A DNA stretch of 64,000 nt from Roseomonas sp. KE2513 (GTDB taxonomy: Bacteria > Pseudomonadota > Alphaproteobacteria > Acetobacterales > Acetobacteraceae), in contig NZ_RCVR01000009.1 in NCBI RefSeq assembly GCF_016107305.1, forward strand, positions 124,001 through 188,000, read 5' to 3'. Both the position numbers and the translations under genes were made by a program. Under the pieces are notes generated by a model. It was not told where the DNA came from. It worked only from the letters and a program-made list of their open reading frames with translations, and searched no databases. Below, piece after piece: positions 1-9,000 of this stretch (positions are counted from its first letter, which is position 1; each line of letters opens with the position of its first letter).

Positions 1-982
1 TGGCCTTGAGGGTCGCGTACTCCTTCAGGTGGCCGGCGATGTCGCTGAACAGCACCTGGTAGACGATCACCATCCCGACCACGAGGCCCATGAGGCTGCC
101 GAAGGAGAAGATGAACCCGATCGGCGTCGCCTCCTCCCAGTAGCGGCGCTCATGCGCGCGCAGCTCCGCCTGGGTCAGCACGCCGACATCGGGCGGCAGG
201 ATGGCGCGCAGCGCGGCCTGGGTGACCAGCAGATCCGCGCCAGGCGCCAGGCGGATGGCGCCGAGATCCACCAGCGCCGCCTTCCGCCCGCTGACGACCC
301 GGCGGAAGTTCACCTCCGACACCACCGCATTGCCGTCCGCCCCGAAGGAAGAGCCGAGCTCCACCGTGCCGACCACCCGCAGGTCACGGTTGCCGATCTG
401 CACGGGGAAGGGCCCACGTTCCGCCAGCATGGCGGTCACCGGACCGAATTCGGGGCGCGAGCGGGCGTCGAAGGCGAAGGTATCGGGCTGCTTCAGCGCC
501 TCGCGCACGGGGGCGAGGCCCGGCAGGTCCAGCACCCCCGCCTCCACGTCGAAGCCGATGAGCTGGATGGTGCGGCGGGTGCCCGTCGCCGGGTTCCGGA
601 AGCTCGACTGCGCGAGATAGACGGGCGCCGCCGCTGCCACCCCCTCCACCCCCAGCGCCTGGGAGACCCGCGCGCGCGGGATCGGCTCCGGCCGGAAGGA
701 GGCGAGGGTCATCGGGCTCATGAGGAAGAGGTCCGCCTTCATGGCGCCGATGAGGGTCGTCGCGCTCTCGAACAGCGCGGCACGGAAGCCGAGCTGCATG
801 AAGACGAGGAGGCAGGCGAACATCACCCCCGCCGTGGCCGAGGCCAGTCGCGCCTTCTCGGAACGCAGCTGGCGCCAGGCAAGGCGCACCGCGAGGCGGG
901 TGGAGGCGGCAAGGCCCGGCGGGCGGGGCGCCGCGCGCGTGGCCGGCGTGACAGCAGGCCGCAGTTCGGTGAGCGCGTTCAT
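1..982 (-). CDS. DevC-type ABC transporter permease (partial, runs off the window start)
   Basis: The visible part is about 327 residues of an inner-membrane ABC permease of the DevC/MacB-like (FtsX) kind. The N-terminus has a hydrophobic segment (ATAGVMFACLLVFMQLGF, about residues 48-65) and then a long periplasmic region. A second membrane segment (GFIFSFGSLMGLVVGMVIVY) lies close to the window edge. The ATG overlaps the TGA of the upstream membrane fusion gene (ATGA), so the two are translationally coupled. In DevBCA systems the permease and the HlyD-type fusion protein work with an ATPase, which would lie to the left of this window. The substrate cannot be told; glycolipid export is the known role of the cyanobacterial family. 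The C-terminus is missing only because the window ends. Confidence 0.85.
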   Translation of the reverse strand, partial: MNALTELRPAVTPATRAAPRPPGLAASTRLAVRLAWRQLRSEKARLASATAGVMFACLLVFMQLGFRAALFESATTLIGAMKADLFLMSPMTLASFRPEPIPRARVSQALGVEGVAAAAPVYLAQSSFRNPATGTRRTIQLIGFDVEAGVLDLPGLAPVREALKQPDTFAFDARSRPEFGPVTAMLAERGPFPVQIGNRDLRVVGTVELGSSFGADGNAVVSEVNFRRVVSGRKAALVDLGAIRLAPGADLLVTQAALRAILPPDVGVLTQAELRAHERRYWEEATPIGFIFSFGSLMGLVVGMVIVYQVLFSDIAGHLKEYATLKA

Positions 983-2004
983 GGGCGGATCGCCACCTGC
1001 ACCTGCATGCCGGAGCGGCGTGAAAGCGCGGCGCGCGCGGCCTCGTCCAGCGTCAGGCGGACCTCGACCGTGCGTGCGTCCACCGCGGCCACGGGGTCGG
1101 TCCCGGCCTGGGTCGTGCGGCGCACCACCCAGCCGATCTCCCGCAGCACGGCGTTCAGGCGCCTCGACTCGCCGGGTACCACCACCTCGGCCTCGGCGCC
1201 GGGGCGAAGCCGGGGCAGGTCGGTCTCGTAGACATCCGCCACGACATCGAGATGCGAGAGGTCACCCATCTCCAGCACGCCCTCGCTCCCCACGGCCTCG
1301 CCGGCACGGGTGATGATGCGGAGCACGGTGCCATCGGAGGGCGCGCGCAGCCGGGCGAGCGCGGCATCGGCCCGCGCCCGGTCCAGCGCGCCCTGGGCGG
1401 CGGAGAGGTCGGCCTCGGCGCGGGCGATGTCCTCGGCGCGGGGGCGGCGGAGCGTTTCCAGCTCCGCCTCGGCCGCCGCGCGCTCGGCGGTGCGCTGGGC
1501 GGCGAGGTAGCGGTTGCGCTCGGCATTGGCCGCGGCACCGGCGCCGGAGGCGACGAGGGACTGCGCCCGCCCGGCATCGCGCCGCGCCGTTTCCTCGGCG
1601 GCGCGGAGCGCCTCGGCCCGGGCCTCGGCCGCGGCGATCTCGCTCGGGCTGCCGCCGGCCTGGGTGCGGTCCAGCGTAGCCGCGGCCTGCGAGACGCGGG
1701 CCAGCGCTTCCGTCACCGAGGCGTCGCGCTGGGCGGCGTCGGCGAATTCGGCCAGCACCTGCCCGGCCTTCACCGTGTCGCCCTCCGCCACCATCAGCCG
1801 GTCCAGCCGCGCGCCGGTCGCGGGGGCCGCCAGGCGGCGGATGCGGCCCGCGGGCTCCACCCGGCCGAGCGCGCCCACGCCCACCGGCCCCTCGGCGGCG
1901 GCGGGCGCCACCACGGGCGGCGGCGCGAAGGGGCCGATCCGCGCCGTCCAGACAGCGGCCCCGGCGGCGAGCAGCAGGATCGCGAGAAGGGCGAGGCGCT
2001 TCAT
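979..2004 (-). CDS. HlyD/DevB-type membrane fusion protein of an ABC exporter
   Basis: A 341-residue periplasmic adaptor. Residues 1-22 form a signal anchor (LALLAILLLAAGAAVWTA). A biotinyl-lipoyl-like half follows (VGALGRVEPAGRI...APATGARLDRLMVAEGDTVKAGQVLAEF). The middle is a long Ala/Glu/Arg-rich coiled-coil hairpin (about 95-215), then come the second lipoyl half (LRAPSDGTVLRIITRAGEAVG) and a beta-barrel region. This is the usual HlyD/DevB order and a near-usual length. It overlaps both neighbours by 4 bp (ATGA), the TetR gene upstream and the permease downstream, so tetR-devB-devC is one transcript. Confidence 0.9.
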   Translation of the reverse strand: MKRLALLAILLLAAGAAVWTARIGPFAPPPVVAPAAAEGPVGVGALGRVEPAGRIRRLAAPATGARLDRLMVAEGDTVKAGQVLAEFADAAQRDASVTEALARVSQAAATLDRTQAGGSPSEIAAAEARAEALRAAEETARRDAGRAQSLVASGAGAAANAERNRYLAAQRTAERAAAEAELETLRRPRAEDIARAEADLSAAQGALDRARADAALARLRAPSDGTVLRIITRAGEAVGSEGVLEMGDLSHLDVVADVYETDLPRLRPGAEAEVVVPGESRRLNAVLREIGWVVRRTTQAGTDPVAAVDARTVEVRLTLDEAARAALSRRSGMQVQVAIRP

Positions 2005-2567
2005 CCGCCGCGCTCCAGCAGGCCGTGCAGGGTCGCGCGCAGCGCCGAGAGCTCGGCAGGCCCCGCCTCGTAGAGGCCGAAGAGGCGGGCCATGAAAAGC
2101 CCGTCCCCCGCCATCATGATGGCGGCCGCGATGCCCGGCGGCGTGCCGTCCGCCACCGCTGCCGCCCGGACGCGGGCGAAAAAGGCGCGGATCGGGTTCA
2201 GCAGGGCAGGGTCGTGGTGGAAGGCAGCGAGCATCACCGCCGCGGCCCGCGCATGGGCCTCCAGAATATCCGGCTCGTCGAAAGTGAACGCGAGGCAGGC
2301 ACGCAGCGCGCGGCCCTGCCCCTCTGGCTGCGCAGCAAGCACCGTCTCGTAATCCGCGGTGATCCGGTCCGCCAGGCGCTGCATCATGGCCACCAGCAGC
2401 GCCTCCTTCGAGGCGAAATGGTAGAGCAGCCCGCCCTTGGAGATGCCGGCTCCGCGCGCCGCGCCCTCCAGCGTCAGGGCCGGCACGCCGCGGGCGCGGA
2501 TAATCGTCTCGGCGGCGTCCAGGACGCGGGTCTGCGCGCCAGGCGGGGCGACGGGGTCGAGTGGCAT
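2001..2567 (-). CDS. TetR family transcriptional regulator of the export operon
   Basis: The protein has 188 residues, normal for the family. The N-terminal helix-turn-helix spans about residues 12-60 (TRVLDAAETIIRARGVPALTLEGAARGAGISKG then GLLYHFASKEALL). The rest is a helical ligand-binding domain resembling the TetR_C_6 type. The gene is first in an operon with the fusion protein and permease and overlaps the next gene by 4 bp. A 16-bp perfect palindrome lies 13 bp upstream of the ATG, so self-repression relieved by a transported compound is the simplest model. The ligand is unknown. Confidence 0.9.
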   Translation of the reverse strand: MPLDPVAPPGAQTRVLDAAETIIRARGVPALTLEGAARGAGISKGGLLYHFASKEALLVAMMQRLADRITADYETVLAAQPEGQGRALRACLAFTFDEPDILEAHARAAAVMLAAFHHDPALLNPIRAFFARVRAAAVADGTPPGIAAAIMMAGDGLFMARLFGLYEAGPAELSALRATLHGLLERGG

Positions 2568-2575
2568 GGCGCGGC

Positions 2576-2601
2576 TTCTATACCGTCCGGACGGTAAAGA
2601 A
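2576..2601. promoter_or_regulatory. Palindromic operator upstream of the TetR export operon
   Basis: The core TACCGTCCGGACGGTA (2581-2596) is a perfect 16-bp palindrome. One mismatched pair outside it, four more bases pair on each side (TTCT and AGAA), giving a 26-bp dyad. It sits 13 bp upstream of the tetR ATG, where the promoter should be. This is the size and place expected for an autoregulatory TetR site. Binding is inferred. Confidence 0.75.
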
Positions 2602-2659
2602 CAGGGCTTCTTGCACGCCGCTGCTCTTTCGGCCCAGGGAGGAGAGGGCCGCCGGAAAC

Positions 2660-2718
2660 GAAAAAGCCCCGGCGGAGGAGGGCGCCAGCCAAGGCTGCGG
2701 CACCTTCCCCACCGGGGC
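2660..2718 (-). terminator. Probable Rho-independent terminator downstream of typA
   Basis: Read on the minus strand after the typA stop, the arms GCCCCGG (2718-2712) and CCGGGGC (2672-2666) pair around a 39-nt loop that holds a smaller nested hairpin. A TTTTTC run follows directly (2665-2660). The long loop makes the call less certain. Confidence 0.5.
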
Positions 2719-2761
2719 CCTATTCAGCGCTGGCCCGGGGGAGCGGGTCCCCCAGCCCCCA

Positions 2762-4597
2762 TCACGCTGCCTCGCTCTCCGAGCGGCGGGCGTGCTTCTT
2801 GCGCTCATGCGGGTCGAGGTAGCGCTTGCGCAGACGGATAGCGGTCGGCGTCACCTCCACCAGCTCGTCCTCCTCGATATAGGCGATAGCCTGCTCGAGC
2901 GACATGCGGCGCGGCGGCACCAGGAGAAGCGCCTCGTCCTTGCCGGCGGCACGGATATTGGTGAGCTTCTTCTCCTTGATCGGGTTCACGTCGAGATCGT
3001 TCTCGCGCGAGTGCTCGCCGAGGATCATGCCCACGTAAACCTTCACGCCCGGGTCCACGAAGAGCGCGCCGCGCTCCTGCAGGGCGAAGAGGGAGTACTG
3101 CACCGCCTCGCCGTCCGAGTTGGAGATGAGGCTGCCCTTCACGCGCCCCTCGATCGGCCCGGCCCAGGGCTGATAGCCAAGGAACAGCCGGTTCATCATG
3201 CCGGTGCCGCGCGTGTCCGTCATGAACTCGCCATGGTAGCCGATGAGGCCGCGGGACGGGATGTGGAAGGTGAGCCGCACCTTGCCGCCGCCCGAAGGCC
3301 GCATGTCCTGCATCATGCCCTTGCGGAGGGACATCTTCTCGACGACGACGCCCGAATACTGCTCGTCGACGTCGATCAGCGCCTCCTCGAAGGGCTCCTC
3401 CTTCTCGCCCGTCTCCGGGTTTACCTGCGTCAGCACGCGCGGGCGGCCGATGGTCAGCTCGAAGCCCTCGCGGCGCATCGTCTCGATGAGCACCCCAAGC
3501 TGAAGCTCGCCGCGGCCGGCCACCTCGAAGGCGTCCACCTCCTCGGAGACCTTCACCTTGATGGCGACGTTGCCCTCCGTCTCCTTGAAGAGGCGGTCGC
3601 GGATCTGGCGGGAGGTAACCTTCTTGCCCTCGCGGCCGCCGAGCGGGCCGTCATTGATGCGGAAGGTCATGGTCAGCGTCGGCGGATCGACCGGGATCGC
3701 CGGCAGCGGCTCCGTCACCTCGGGGGAGGCGATGGTGTCGGGGATCGTCGCATCGCTCAGGCCGGCGATGGCGCAGATGTCGCCCGCCTGCACCTCATCG
3801 ACCGGCACGCGATCCAGGCCGGAGAAGGTCATCAGCTTCGTCAGGCGGCCGGTCTCGACGATCGAGCCGTCCTGGCGCAGCACGCGCACGGGCATGTTGG
3901 TCTTCGCGACGCCCTGCTCGATGCGGCCCGTGAGGATGCGGCCGAGGAAGGGGTCGGCCTCGAGGATGGAGGCGTTCATCGCGAAGGGCGCGGTGACGTC
4001 CACCGTCGGCTCCGGCACGTGGCTCAGGATGAGGTCGAACATCGGCGACAGGTCCTTGCGGGGACCATCCATCGTCAGGTCGGCCCAACCCTGGCGGCCG
4101 GAGGCGAACATGGTGTGGAAGTCGAGCTGCTCGTCGCTGGCGCCGAGGGCGGCGAAGAGGTCGAACACCTCGTTCAGCACCTCGTCGGCCCGCGCGTCCT
4201 GGCGGTCGACCTTGTTGATGACCACGATCGGCTTCAGGCCGCGGGCGAGCGCCTTGGTGAGCACGAACTTCGTCTGCGGCAGCGGGCCCTCGGCCGCGTC
4301 GCAGAGGACGATCGCGCCATCGACCATCGAGAGGATGCGCTCCACCTCGCCGCCGAAGTCGGCGTGGCCCGGCGTGTCCACGATGTTGATCTTCACGCCC
4401 TTCCACTCCACCGCGGTGGACTTGGCGAGGATCGTGATGCCGCGCTCGCGCTCGAGGTCGTTGCGGTCCATGGCGCGCTCGGCCACCTGTTGGTTGGCGC
4501 GGAAGGCGCCGGCCTGCTTCAGCAGGTTGTCCACCAGCGTGGTCTTGCCATGGTCGACGTGGGCGATGATCGCCACGTTGCGGATGCTTTGCGTCAT
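2762..4597 (-). CDS. typA: Ribosome-associated GTPase TypA/BipA
   Basis: TypA/BipA is a translational GTPase of the EF-G type that helps 50S assembly and stress growth. The chosen start gives 611 residues, the usual length, and begins MTQSIRNVAIIAHVDHGKTT. The G1 motif is AHVDHGKTT, the switch I region contains RGITILAKSTA, G3 is DTPGHADFGGEV and G4 is NKVDRQDAR. The C-terminal TypA-specific region is present (PSRGLIGYHGEFMTDTRGTG). An in-frame extension upstream to 4888 has no family similarity and is not part of the gene. The gene stands alone, with terminator-like hairpins on both sides. Confidence 0.97.
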   Translation of the reverse strand: MTQSIRNVAIIAHVDHGKTTLVDNLLKQAGAFRANQQVAERAMDRNDLERERGITILAKSTAVEWKGVKINIVDTPGHADFGGEVERILSMVDGAIVLCDAAEGPLPQTKFVLTKALARGLKPIVVINKVDRQDARADEVLNEVFDLFAALGASDEQLDFHTMFASGRQGWADLTMDGPRKDLSPMFDLILSHVPEPTVDVTAPFAMNASILEADPFLGRILTGRIEQGVAKTNMPVRVLRQDGSIVETGRLTKLMTFSGLDRVPVDEVQAGDICAIAGLSDATIPDTIASPEVTEPLPAIPVDPPTLTMTFRINDGPLGGREGKKVTSRQIRDRLFKETEGNVAIKVKVSEEVDAFEVAGRGELQLGVLIETMRREGFELTIGRPRVLTQVNPETGEKEEPFEEALIDVDEQYSGVVVEKMSLRKGMMQDMRPSGGGKVRLTFHIPSRGLIGYHGEFMTDTRGTGMMNRLFLGYQPWAGPIEGRVKGSLISNSDGEAVQYSLFALQERGALFVDPGVKVYVGMILGEHSRENDLDVNPIKEKKLTNIRAAGKDEALLLVPPRRMSLEQAIAYIEEDELVEVTPTAIRLRKRYLDPHERKKHARRSESEAA

Positions 4598-4983
4598 CGC
4601 GCGTTGTCCTTCGTCCTGCCGGGGCGGGGCGTTCCAGCCCTCCCCCGGTGCGCGCGATGCCGTTTGGCCCGGTGGCCCGGGAAACCGATCGCGCCCGTTT
4701 CGCGCCCCTGAAAGGGGGCGCGGCCCTCGCTCGAAGTTCCATCCATATGGAAGGCCCCGCGCGCATCGGGCGGCGGGGCCTTTCTTCGGCGGTTCGGCTT
4801 GTTGCGGCGCACAGATAGCGTGCCAGGGGCCGGATTGCGAGAGATTCCGCGATGCTCGCCGCCCGCCCCGCGCATGCGCCCCGCTCATGCGGTGCCGACG
4901 GGCTGCGGGCCCCCCTCTCCCTGGGAGGGCCGTTTCCCACCACCACGCCCCTCCGGGCGGCCGGCGAGTGGCTCCCGCCGGGC
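4598..4983. other. Intergenic region between the MFS gene and typA
   Basis: This 386-bp gap holds the typA 5' region and one clear hairpin (4753-4780). I found no convincing small gene. The open frames in it are Arg/Pro/Gly-rich and have no ribosome binding site. Confidence 0.6.
4753..4787. terminator. Hairpin terminator between the MFS gene and typA
   Basis: The arms GGCCCCGC (4753-4760) and GCGGGGCC (4773-4780) form an 8-bp GC stem. TTTCTTC follows on the plus strand, and TTCC on the minus strand, where it would end the MFS transcript before typA. Confidence 0.55.
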
Positions 4984-6189
4984 CTAGCGCGGCCGCAGCA
5001 CCCGGGCGAGGGCGAGCCCCAGCGAGACCATCCCCGCCGCCACGACCATGAGCGCCGGAACCGACCCCAGCCAGGCGATCAGCAGGCCGAAGAGCAGCGG
5101 CGCGAGCGACTGACCGACAAAGAAGAAGAAGGCGAAGAGCGCCACCGCGGAGCCCCGCGCCTGCGGGGCGATCTCTGTCACCCGCGTCTGGAGGGAGCTA
5201 TGCATGGTGAAGTAGCCGAGCCCGACCGCGAACATCCCGGCCGCCACGGGCAGCACCCCCACCCCGCCGCCGGCCTTCAGCCCGGCCCAGGCGATGGCCG
5301 AGAAGCCGAGGGCGACCAGCGCCCCCGCCGCCCGCTGCATCCCCGACAGGCCGAGGCGCGACAGCATGGGCCCGGCGAGAAGCGTGTTGGCCACCCCCGC
5401 CGCCCCGAAGGCGCCGATGGCGATGCCCGCCTGAAGGGGACCGCCGACGCCCCAGTCCGCGAGCATGGCCGCGAGATAGGGGAAGAGGCCGAAAACAAGC
5501 AGCCCCTCCGCCGTCGCGGCCGCATAGACCCGGCGGGCCATGGGCAGGGCAAGGATGCCGGAATAGCGGCGCGCCGCCGCGGTGGCGTCCAGCCGGCCGG
5601 GCGACGGGTCGGGCTCGGCCCGGATATCGCGCAGGAGGACGAGGCCCATGCCGAGCACCGCCACCGCGCCCCCTCCGAGAATGCCCCGCCAGTCCACCAC
5701 CTCGTGCACCAGGCCCGAGATCACCCCGCCCGCGATCTGCCCCGTGGTGGAGAAGGCGAGGAGACGGCTGAGCGCCACCTGGCGCTGGTCCATCGGCACG
5801 CGGTCACCGAAGGTGGCGATGACCAGCGGGTAGATCCCCCCCGCCGCCGCGCCCGCGAGCGCCCGGAAGACGAAAAGAAGGCCGAGGGAGGGCGCCAGCG
5901 CGCAGGCCACCAGCGAGAGGCCGGTGAGCAGGGTGGCCAGGGCGATGATCCGCCGCTTGCCCAAAGCGTCCCCAACAGGCCCCAGGAAGGGCTGGATGAG
6001 GGCGTAAGGCATGGCGAAGGCGGTGGCGATGAGGGCCACGCTGTCGGTCGCGACGGCCAGGTCGCGGGCGATCTCCGGCAGGATCGGGTCCAGGCTGCGG
6101 GCGGAGAGCGAGGTGCAGAAGGCGGTCAGGCCGTAAAGGGTGATCAGCCGGCGGGTTCGCGCGGACTCGTCGGCGGGCGGACGGGGCAT
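4984..6189 (-). CDS. MFS transporter (drug/arabinose efflux type)
   Basis: A 401-residue major facilitator with about twelve hydrophobic segments. The N-terminus (MPRPPADESARTRRLITLYGLTAFCTSLSARSLDP) leads into helix 1. The loop 2-3 motif A region reads GPVGDALGKRRII, close to the G-x-x-x-D-x-x-G-R-R/K consensus. The central loop holds RDIRAEPDPSPGR. Substrate cannot be assigned; the family exports drugs, sugars or metabolites. It is 59 bp downstream of the GGDEF-EAL gene on the same strand and may share its transcript. The start is the first ATG after the upstream stop region. The open frame continues upstream, but the extra part is antisense-type noise. Confidence 0.88.
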   Translation of the reverse strand: MPRPPADESARTRRLITLYGLTAFCTSLSARSLDPILPEIARDLAVATDSVALIATAFAMPYALIQPFLGPVGDALGKRRIIALATLLTGLSLVACALAPSLGLLFVFRALAGAAAGGIYPLVIATFGDRVPMDQRQVALSRLLAFSTTGQIAGGVISGLVHEVVDWRGILGGGAVAVLGMGLVLLRDIRAEPDPSPGRLDATAAARRYSGILALPMARRVYAAATAEGLLVFGLFPYLAAMLADWGVGGPLQAGIAIGAFGAAGVANTLLAGPMLSRLGLSGMQRAAGALVALGFSAIAWAGLKAGGGVGVLPVAAGMFAVGLGYFTMHSSLQTRVTEIAPQARGSAVALFAFFFFVGQSLAPLLFGLLIAWLGSVPALMVVAAGMVSLGLALARVLRPR

Positions 6190-6248
6190 CGCGCAGAGGT
6201 TGGAACGGACGCGCCCGGCGCGCCAGCCCGGCCACTGCCACGGGCGGC

Positions 6249-8909
6249 TCAGGCCCTCTGGCGACGCGGCTCCCCCGCCAGGCTCTCGCGAAGCCTCTCC
6301 TCCGGGATAGGCCGGCCAAGGAGGAAGCCCTGGACCTCGTCGCAGTCGAGCTCCCGAAGAAGGGCGAGTTGCTGCTCGGTCTCCACACCCTCGGCGGTCA
6401 CGCGAAGGTTCAGGCTCCGCCCGAGGGCGATGATCGCATTCACGATCGGGCGCGCGCTGCCGTCCAGCTCGGTCGCCTGGATGAAGGATCGGGCGATCTT
6501 GAGCCGGTCGAAGGGGAAGCGGCGGAGATAGACAAGGCTCGAATAGCCGGTGCCGAAATCGTCGAGGGCGAGCCGGACGCCGAGCGCCTTCAGCGCGCGC
6601 ATCGCCGCCAGCGCGCCCTCCGCATCCTCGATCAGCAGACCCTCGGTGATCTCCAGCTCCAGCCGGCCGGCGGGCAGGCCGGTCCGCGCCAGGATCCCGG
6701 CCACCTCGCTCGGCAGGTCGCCATGCTGGAACTGGACCGGGGAGAGGTTCACCGCGACGACATAGGGCTGCATCCAGGCGGCCGCGGCCTTGCAGGCCTG
6801 TTCCAGGACCCAGCGGCCGAGCACGAGCATCAGCCCGCATTCCTCCGCCACCGGGATGAAATCGGCCGGCGAGACCTGGCCTCGCACCGGGTGCTCCCAG
6901 CGCAGCAGGACCTCGTAGGAGACGACCTCGCGGGTGTGGCAGGCGTAGACGGGCTGGAAGCTGACGGCGAACTCGCCGTTGCCGAGAGCATGGCGCAGGT
7001 CGTGCTCCAGCAGGCCTCGCTCGCGCAGGCGCACCTCCATTTCCGCCTCGAAGAAGCGGGTGACGCCCCGGCCCGCCGCCTTGGCCCGGTAAAGGGCGGT
7101 GTCGGCGTTCTTCAGCAGCGCCTCCACGGTCCGGCCGTCGTCCGGGAAGATCGCGATACCGATGCTCGTATCGATGTTCACGGCATAGCCGCTCACGTCG
7201 AAAGGCCGGGCGATCCTGACGACGATCCGCTCCGCCAGCGCCGCCGCATCGGCCGCGCGGGAGACGGCGGTCTGCACGAAGACGAACTCGTCGCCCCCCA
7301 CCCGCGCCACGATGTCCGAGGTACGGGAAAGGCCCCGCAGGCGCTCGGCCGTCTGCCGCAGCACCTCGTCCCCGGCGGCATGGCCGAGGGTGTCGTTCAC
7401 CGGCTTGAAGCGGTTCAGGTCGAGGCAGAGCACGGCCAGGCGCCCGCCGCCGCGCTCGGCCAGGGCCATGGCCTGCATCAGGCGCTCCTTGAGCAGGATG
7501 CGGTTCGCCAGGTCCGTCAGGCCGTCGTGATGGGCGAGGTGCTGGATTCTCTCCTGCGCGCGCAGGCGGTCGGTGATGTCGGTATAGGTGCTGACCAGCC
7601 CGCCATCGGCGAGCATCCTCGTCCGGATCTCGATCACCGTGCCGTCCGGCCGCAGCAGCTCGCCGAAACGCAGGCCCGCCTCCCTCTCGGGCCCGGCCGG
7701 CCCGGCCTGGCCACACGGCTCCGCACCGAGCGGGCACAGCTCTCCCCGCGCCGCCTGCCACTCGGCCACCGGCGCGTGGTCCTCCCCGGTCTCGGCCATC
7801 CCCTGCGGCAGCCCCAGCAGCGTGACGTAGCGGGTGTTGCGGAGGGAGATGCGGCCGTGCCGGTCCACCATCAGCAGGCCCTGGTCGAGGTTCTCGATCG
7901 CGTGGCGCAGCACCTCGTGCGAGGCGAGGACGCGGTGCTTGTGCCGGATCAGGAGAAAGCCAACGACCAGCACCAGCAGGGTGATGCCCGAGCCGAGCGC
8001 GACGGTGAGGCTGAACAGGGCGTCGAAGTTCGCCATGAGGGGCGCCATGTCCATCCCGACCGCCACCGTGACCGGGTAGTTGCGCAGCCGCCGGAAGCTG
8101 ACGGCCTGCCCCTGGCTCCCGTCGGTTGGGGTGATGCGGAGGCTGCCGTGGTCCGTCGCCGCGGCGGCCCGGCCGAGCGGGGTTTCAGACAGGTCGTGAC
8201 CGAGCATCGTGCCGTCGGGCGCGGCCGCGCGCACGATGCCGTCCTGCCCAAGCAGGATCATGTTGCCGCTGAAGTCGAGCAGCTCGTGGAACTGCGTCAT
8301 CCAGTAAGGATCGAACGAGCAGACCACCACGCCCGCGAAGCTGCCGTCCGGCGCGAAGACCTTGCGCGTGAACTGCACGGTCCAGCGGTTCGAGACCCGG
8401 CCCAGCACCGGCCGGCTGATGAAGAGCGTGTCGGCCGGCTCCTCGAGGTGGACGCGGAAATGCGCGCGGTCCGAGAGGTCGAGCGTGCCGTTCGTCGGGC
8501 CGAGATTTGTCTGGCGCAGCCGTCCTCTCGCGTCGATCAGCGCGAGCTGCGCCATCATGCCGTCGTTGTAGCCATTGTCAGTGGCGACGAAGTCGAGGGA
8601 GAAGCCCTGCGGGTCGCGCCGGTAGGCATCGCGCGCGAAGCGCAAGCGCTGGTCGATCGCCTCGATGGTGCGGGCGACGCCCTGCTCGGCCGCGCCCGCG
8701 ATGTTGAGGGCCGCGGACCGGACATTCTCCTCGATCTCGCGCCGCTCCACGACCAGGTGCGCGCCGACCGCGCCCCAGACGACCACCAGGATCGTCAGGA
8801 TGAGCGCGATCTCGAAGCGGAAGCTGGTCCAGCTACGGAAGAGCACCGACCGAGCGGCAGCGAGTGGCGTCGCCCGCGGCGAGACCACGGCTGGCGGGGG
8901 GTAGGACAC
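6249..8909 (-). CDS. Membrane-bound GGDEF-EAL protein (cyclic di-GMP turnover) with periplasmic sensor and PAS domain
   Basis: About 886 residues. In order: a first membrane helix (IALILTILVVVWGAVGAHLVV, about 34-54), a periplasmic dCache-like sensor (about 55-295), a second helix (LGSGITLLVLVVGFLLI, about 303-322), a PAS domain (about 340-455), GGDEF (about 470-630) and EAL (about 640-880). The cyclase motif GGDEF is intact. The phosphodiesterase has EVL in place of EAL plus an intact DDFGTGYSSL and EGVE, so both activities are possible. I chose the GTG at 8909 because GGAGAAG lies at good spacing upstream. A TTG at 8930 would add 7 residues. The signal sensed is unknown. Confidence 0.93.
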   Translation of the reverse strand: MSYPPPAVVSPRATPLAAARSVLFRSWTSFRFEIALILTILVVVWGAVGAHLVVERREIEENVRSAALNIAGAAEQGVARTIEAIDQRLRFARDAYRRDPQGFSLDFVATDNGYNDGMMAQLALIDARGRLRQTNLGPTNGTLDLSDRAHFRVHLEEPADTLFISRPVLGRVSNRWTVQFTRKVFAPDGSFAGVVVCSFDPYWMTQFHELLDFSGNMILLGQDGIVRAAAPDGTMLGHDLSETPLGRAAAATDHGSLRITPTDGSQGQAVSFRRLRNYPVTVAVGMDMAPLMANFDALFSLTVALGSGITLLVLVVGFLLIRHKHRVLASHEVLRHAIENLDQGLLMVDRHGRISLRNTRYVTLLGLPQGMAETGEDHAPVAEWQAARGELCPLGAEPCGQAGPAGPEREAGLRFGELLRPDGTVIEIRTRMLADGGLVSTYTDITDRLRAQERIQHLAHHDGLTDLANRILLKERLMQAMALAERGGGRLAVLCLDLNRFKPVNDTLGHAAGDEVLRQTAERLRGLSRTSDIVARVGGDEFVFVQTAVSRAADAAALAERIVVRIARPFDVSGYAVNIDTSIGIAIFPDDGRTVEALLKNADTALYRAKAAGRGVTRFFEAEMEVRLRERGLLEHDLRHALGNGEFAVSFQPVYACHTREVVSYEVLLRWEHPVRGQVSPADFIPVAEECGLMLVLGRWVLEQACKAAAAWMQPYVVAVNLSPVQFQHGDLPSEVAGILARTGLPAGRLELEITEGLLIEDAEGALAAMRALKALGVRLALDDFGTGYSSLVYLRRFPFDRLKIARSFIQATELDGSARPIVNAIIALGRSLNLRVTAEGVETEQQLALLRELDCDEVQGFLLGRPIPEERLRESLAGEPRRQRA

Positions 8910-9000
8910 GCGCGCTTCTCCGTCCGGCAAGGGTCCGGCTCGCCCCAGGGTAAGGACGAAGAAGTGAACGAAAGCCTAAGCGGGGGGGAACCTCGGGGCG

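Noticed and set aside
2561-4711. 716-codon open frame on the plus strand opposite typA
   Set aside because: It is antisense to a clear typA. Its protein is His/Leu/Arg/Glu-rich with no known motif, as expected from GC-rich third positions read backward. The same holds for frames of 900 codons opposite the GGDEF-EAL gene and 603 codons opposite pckA.
4984-7761. 925-codon frame that would fuse MFS with upstream sequence
   Set aside because: The upstream part is out of frame with the GGDEF-EAL gene on the same strand and has no family similarity. The MFS protein starts at 6189.
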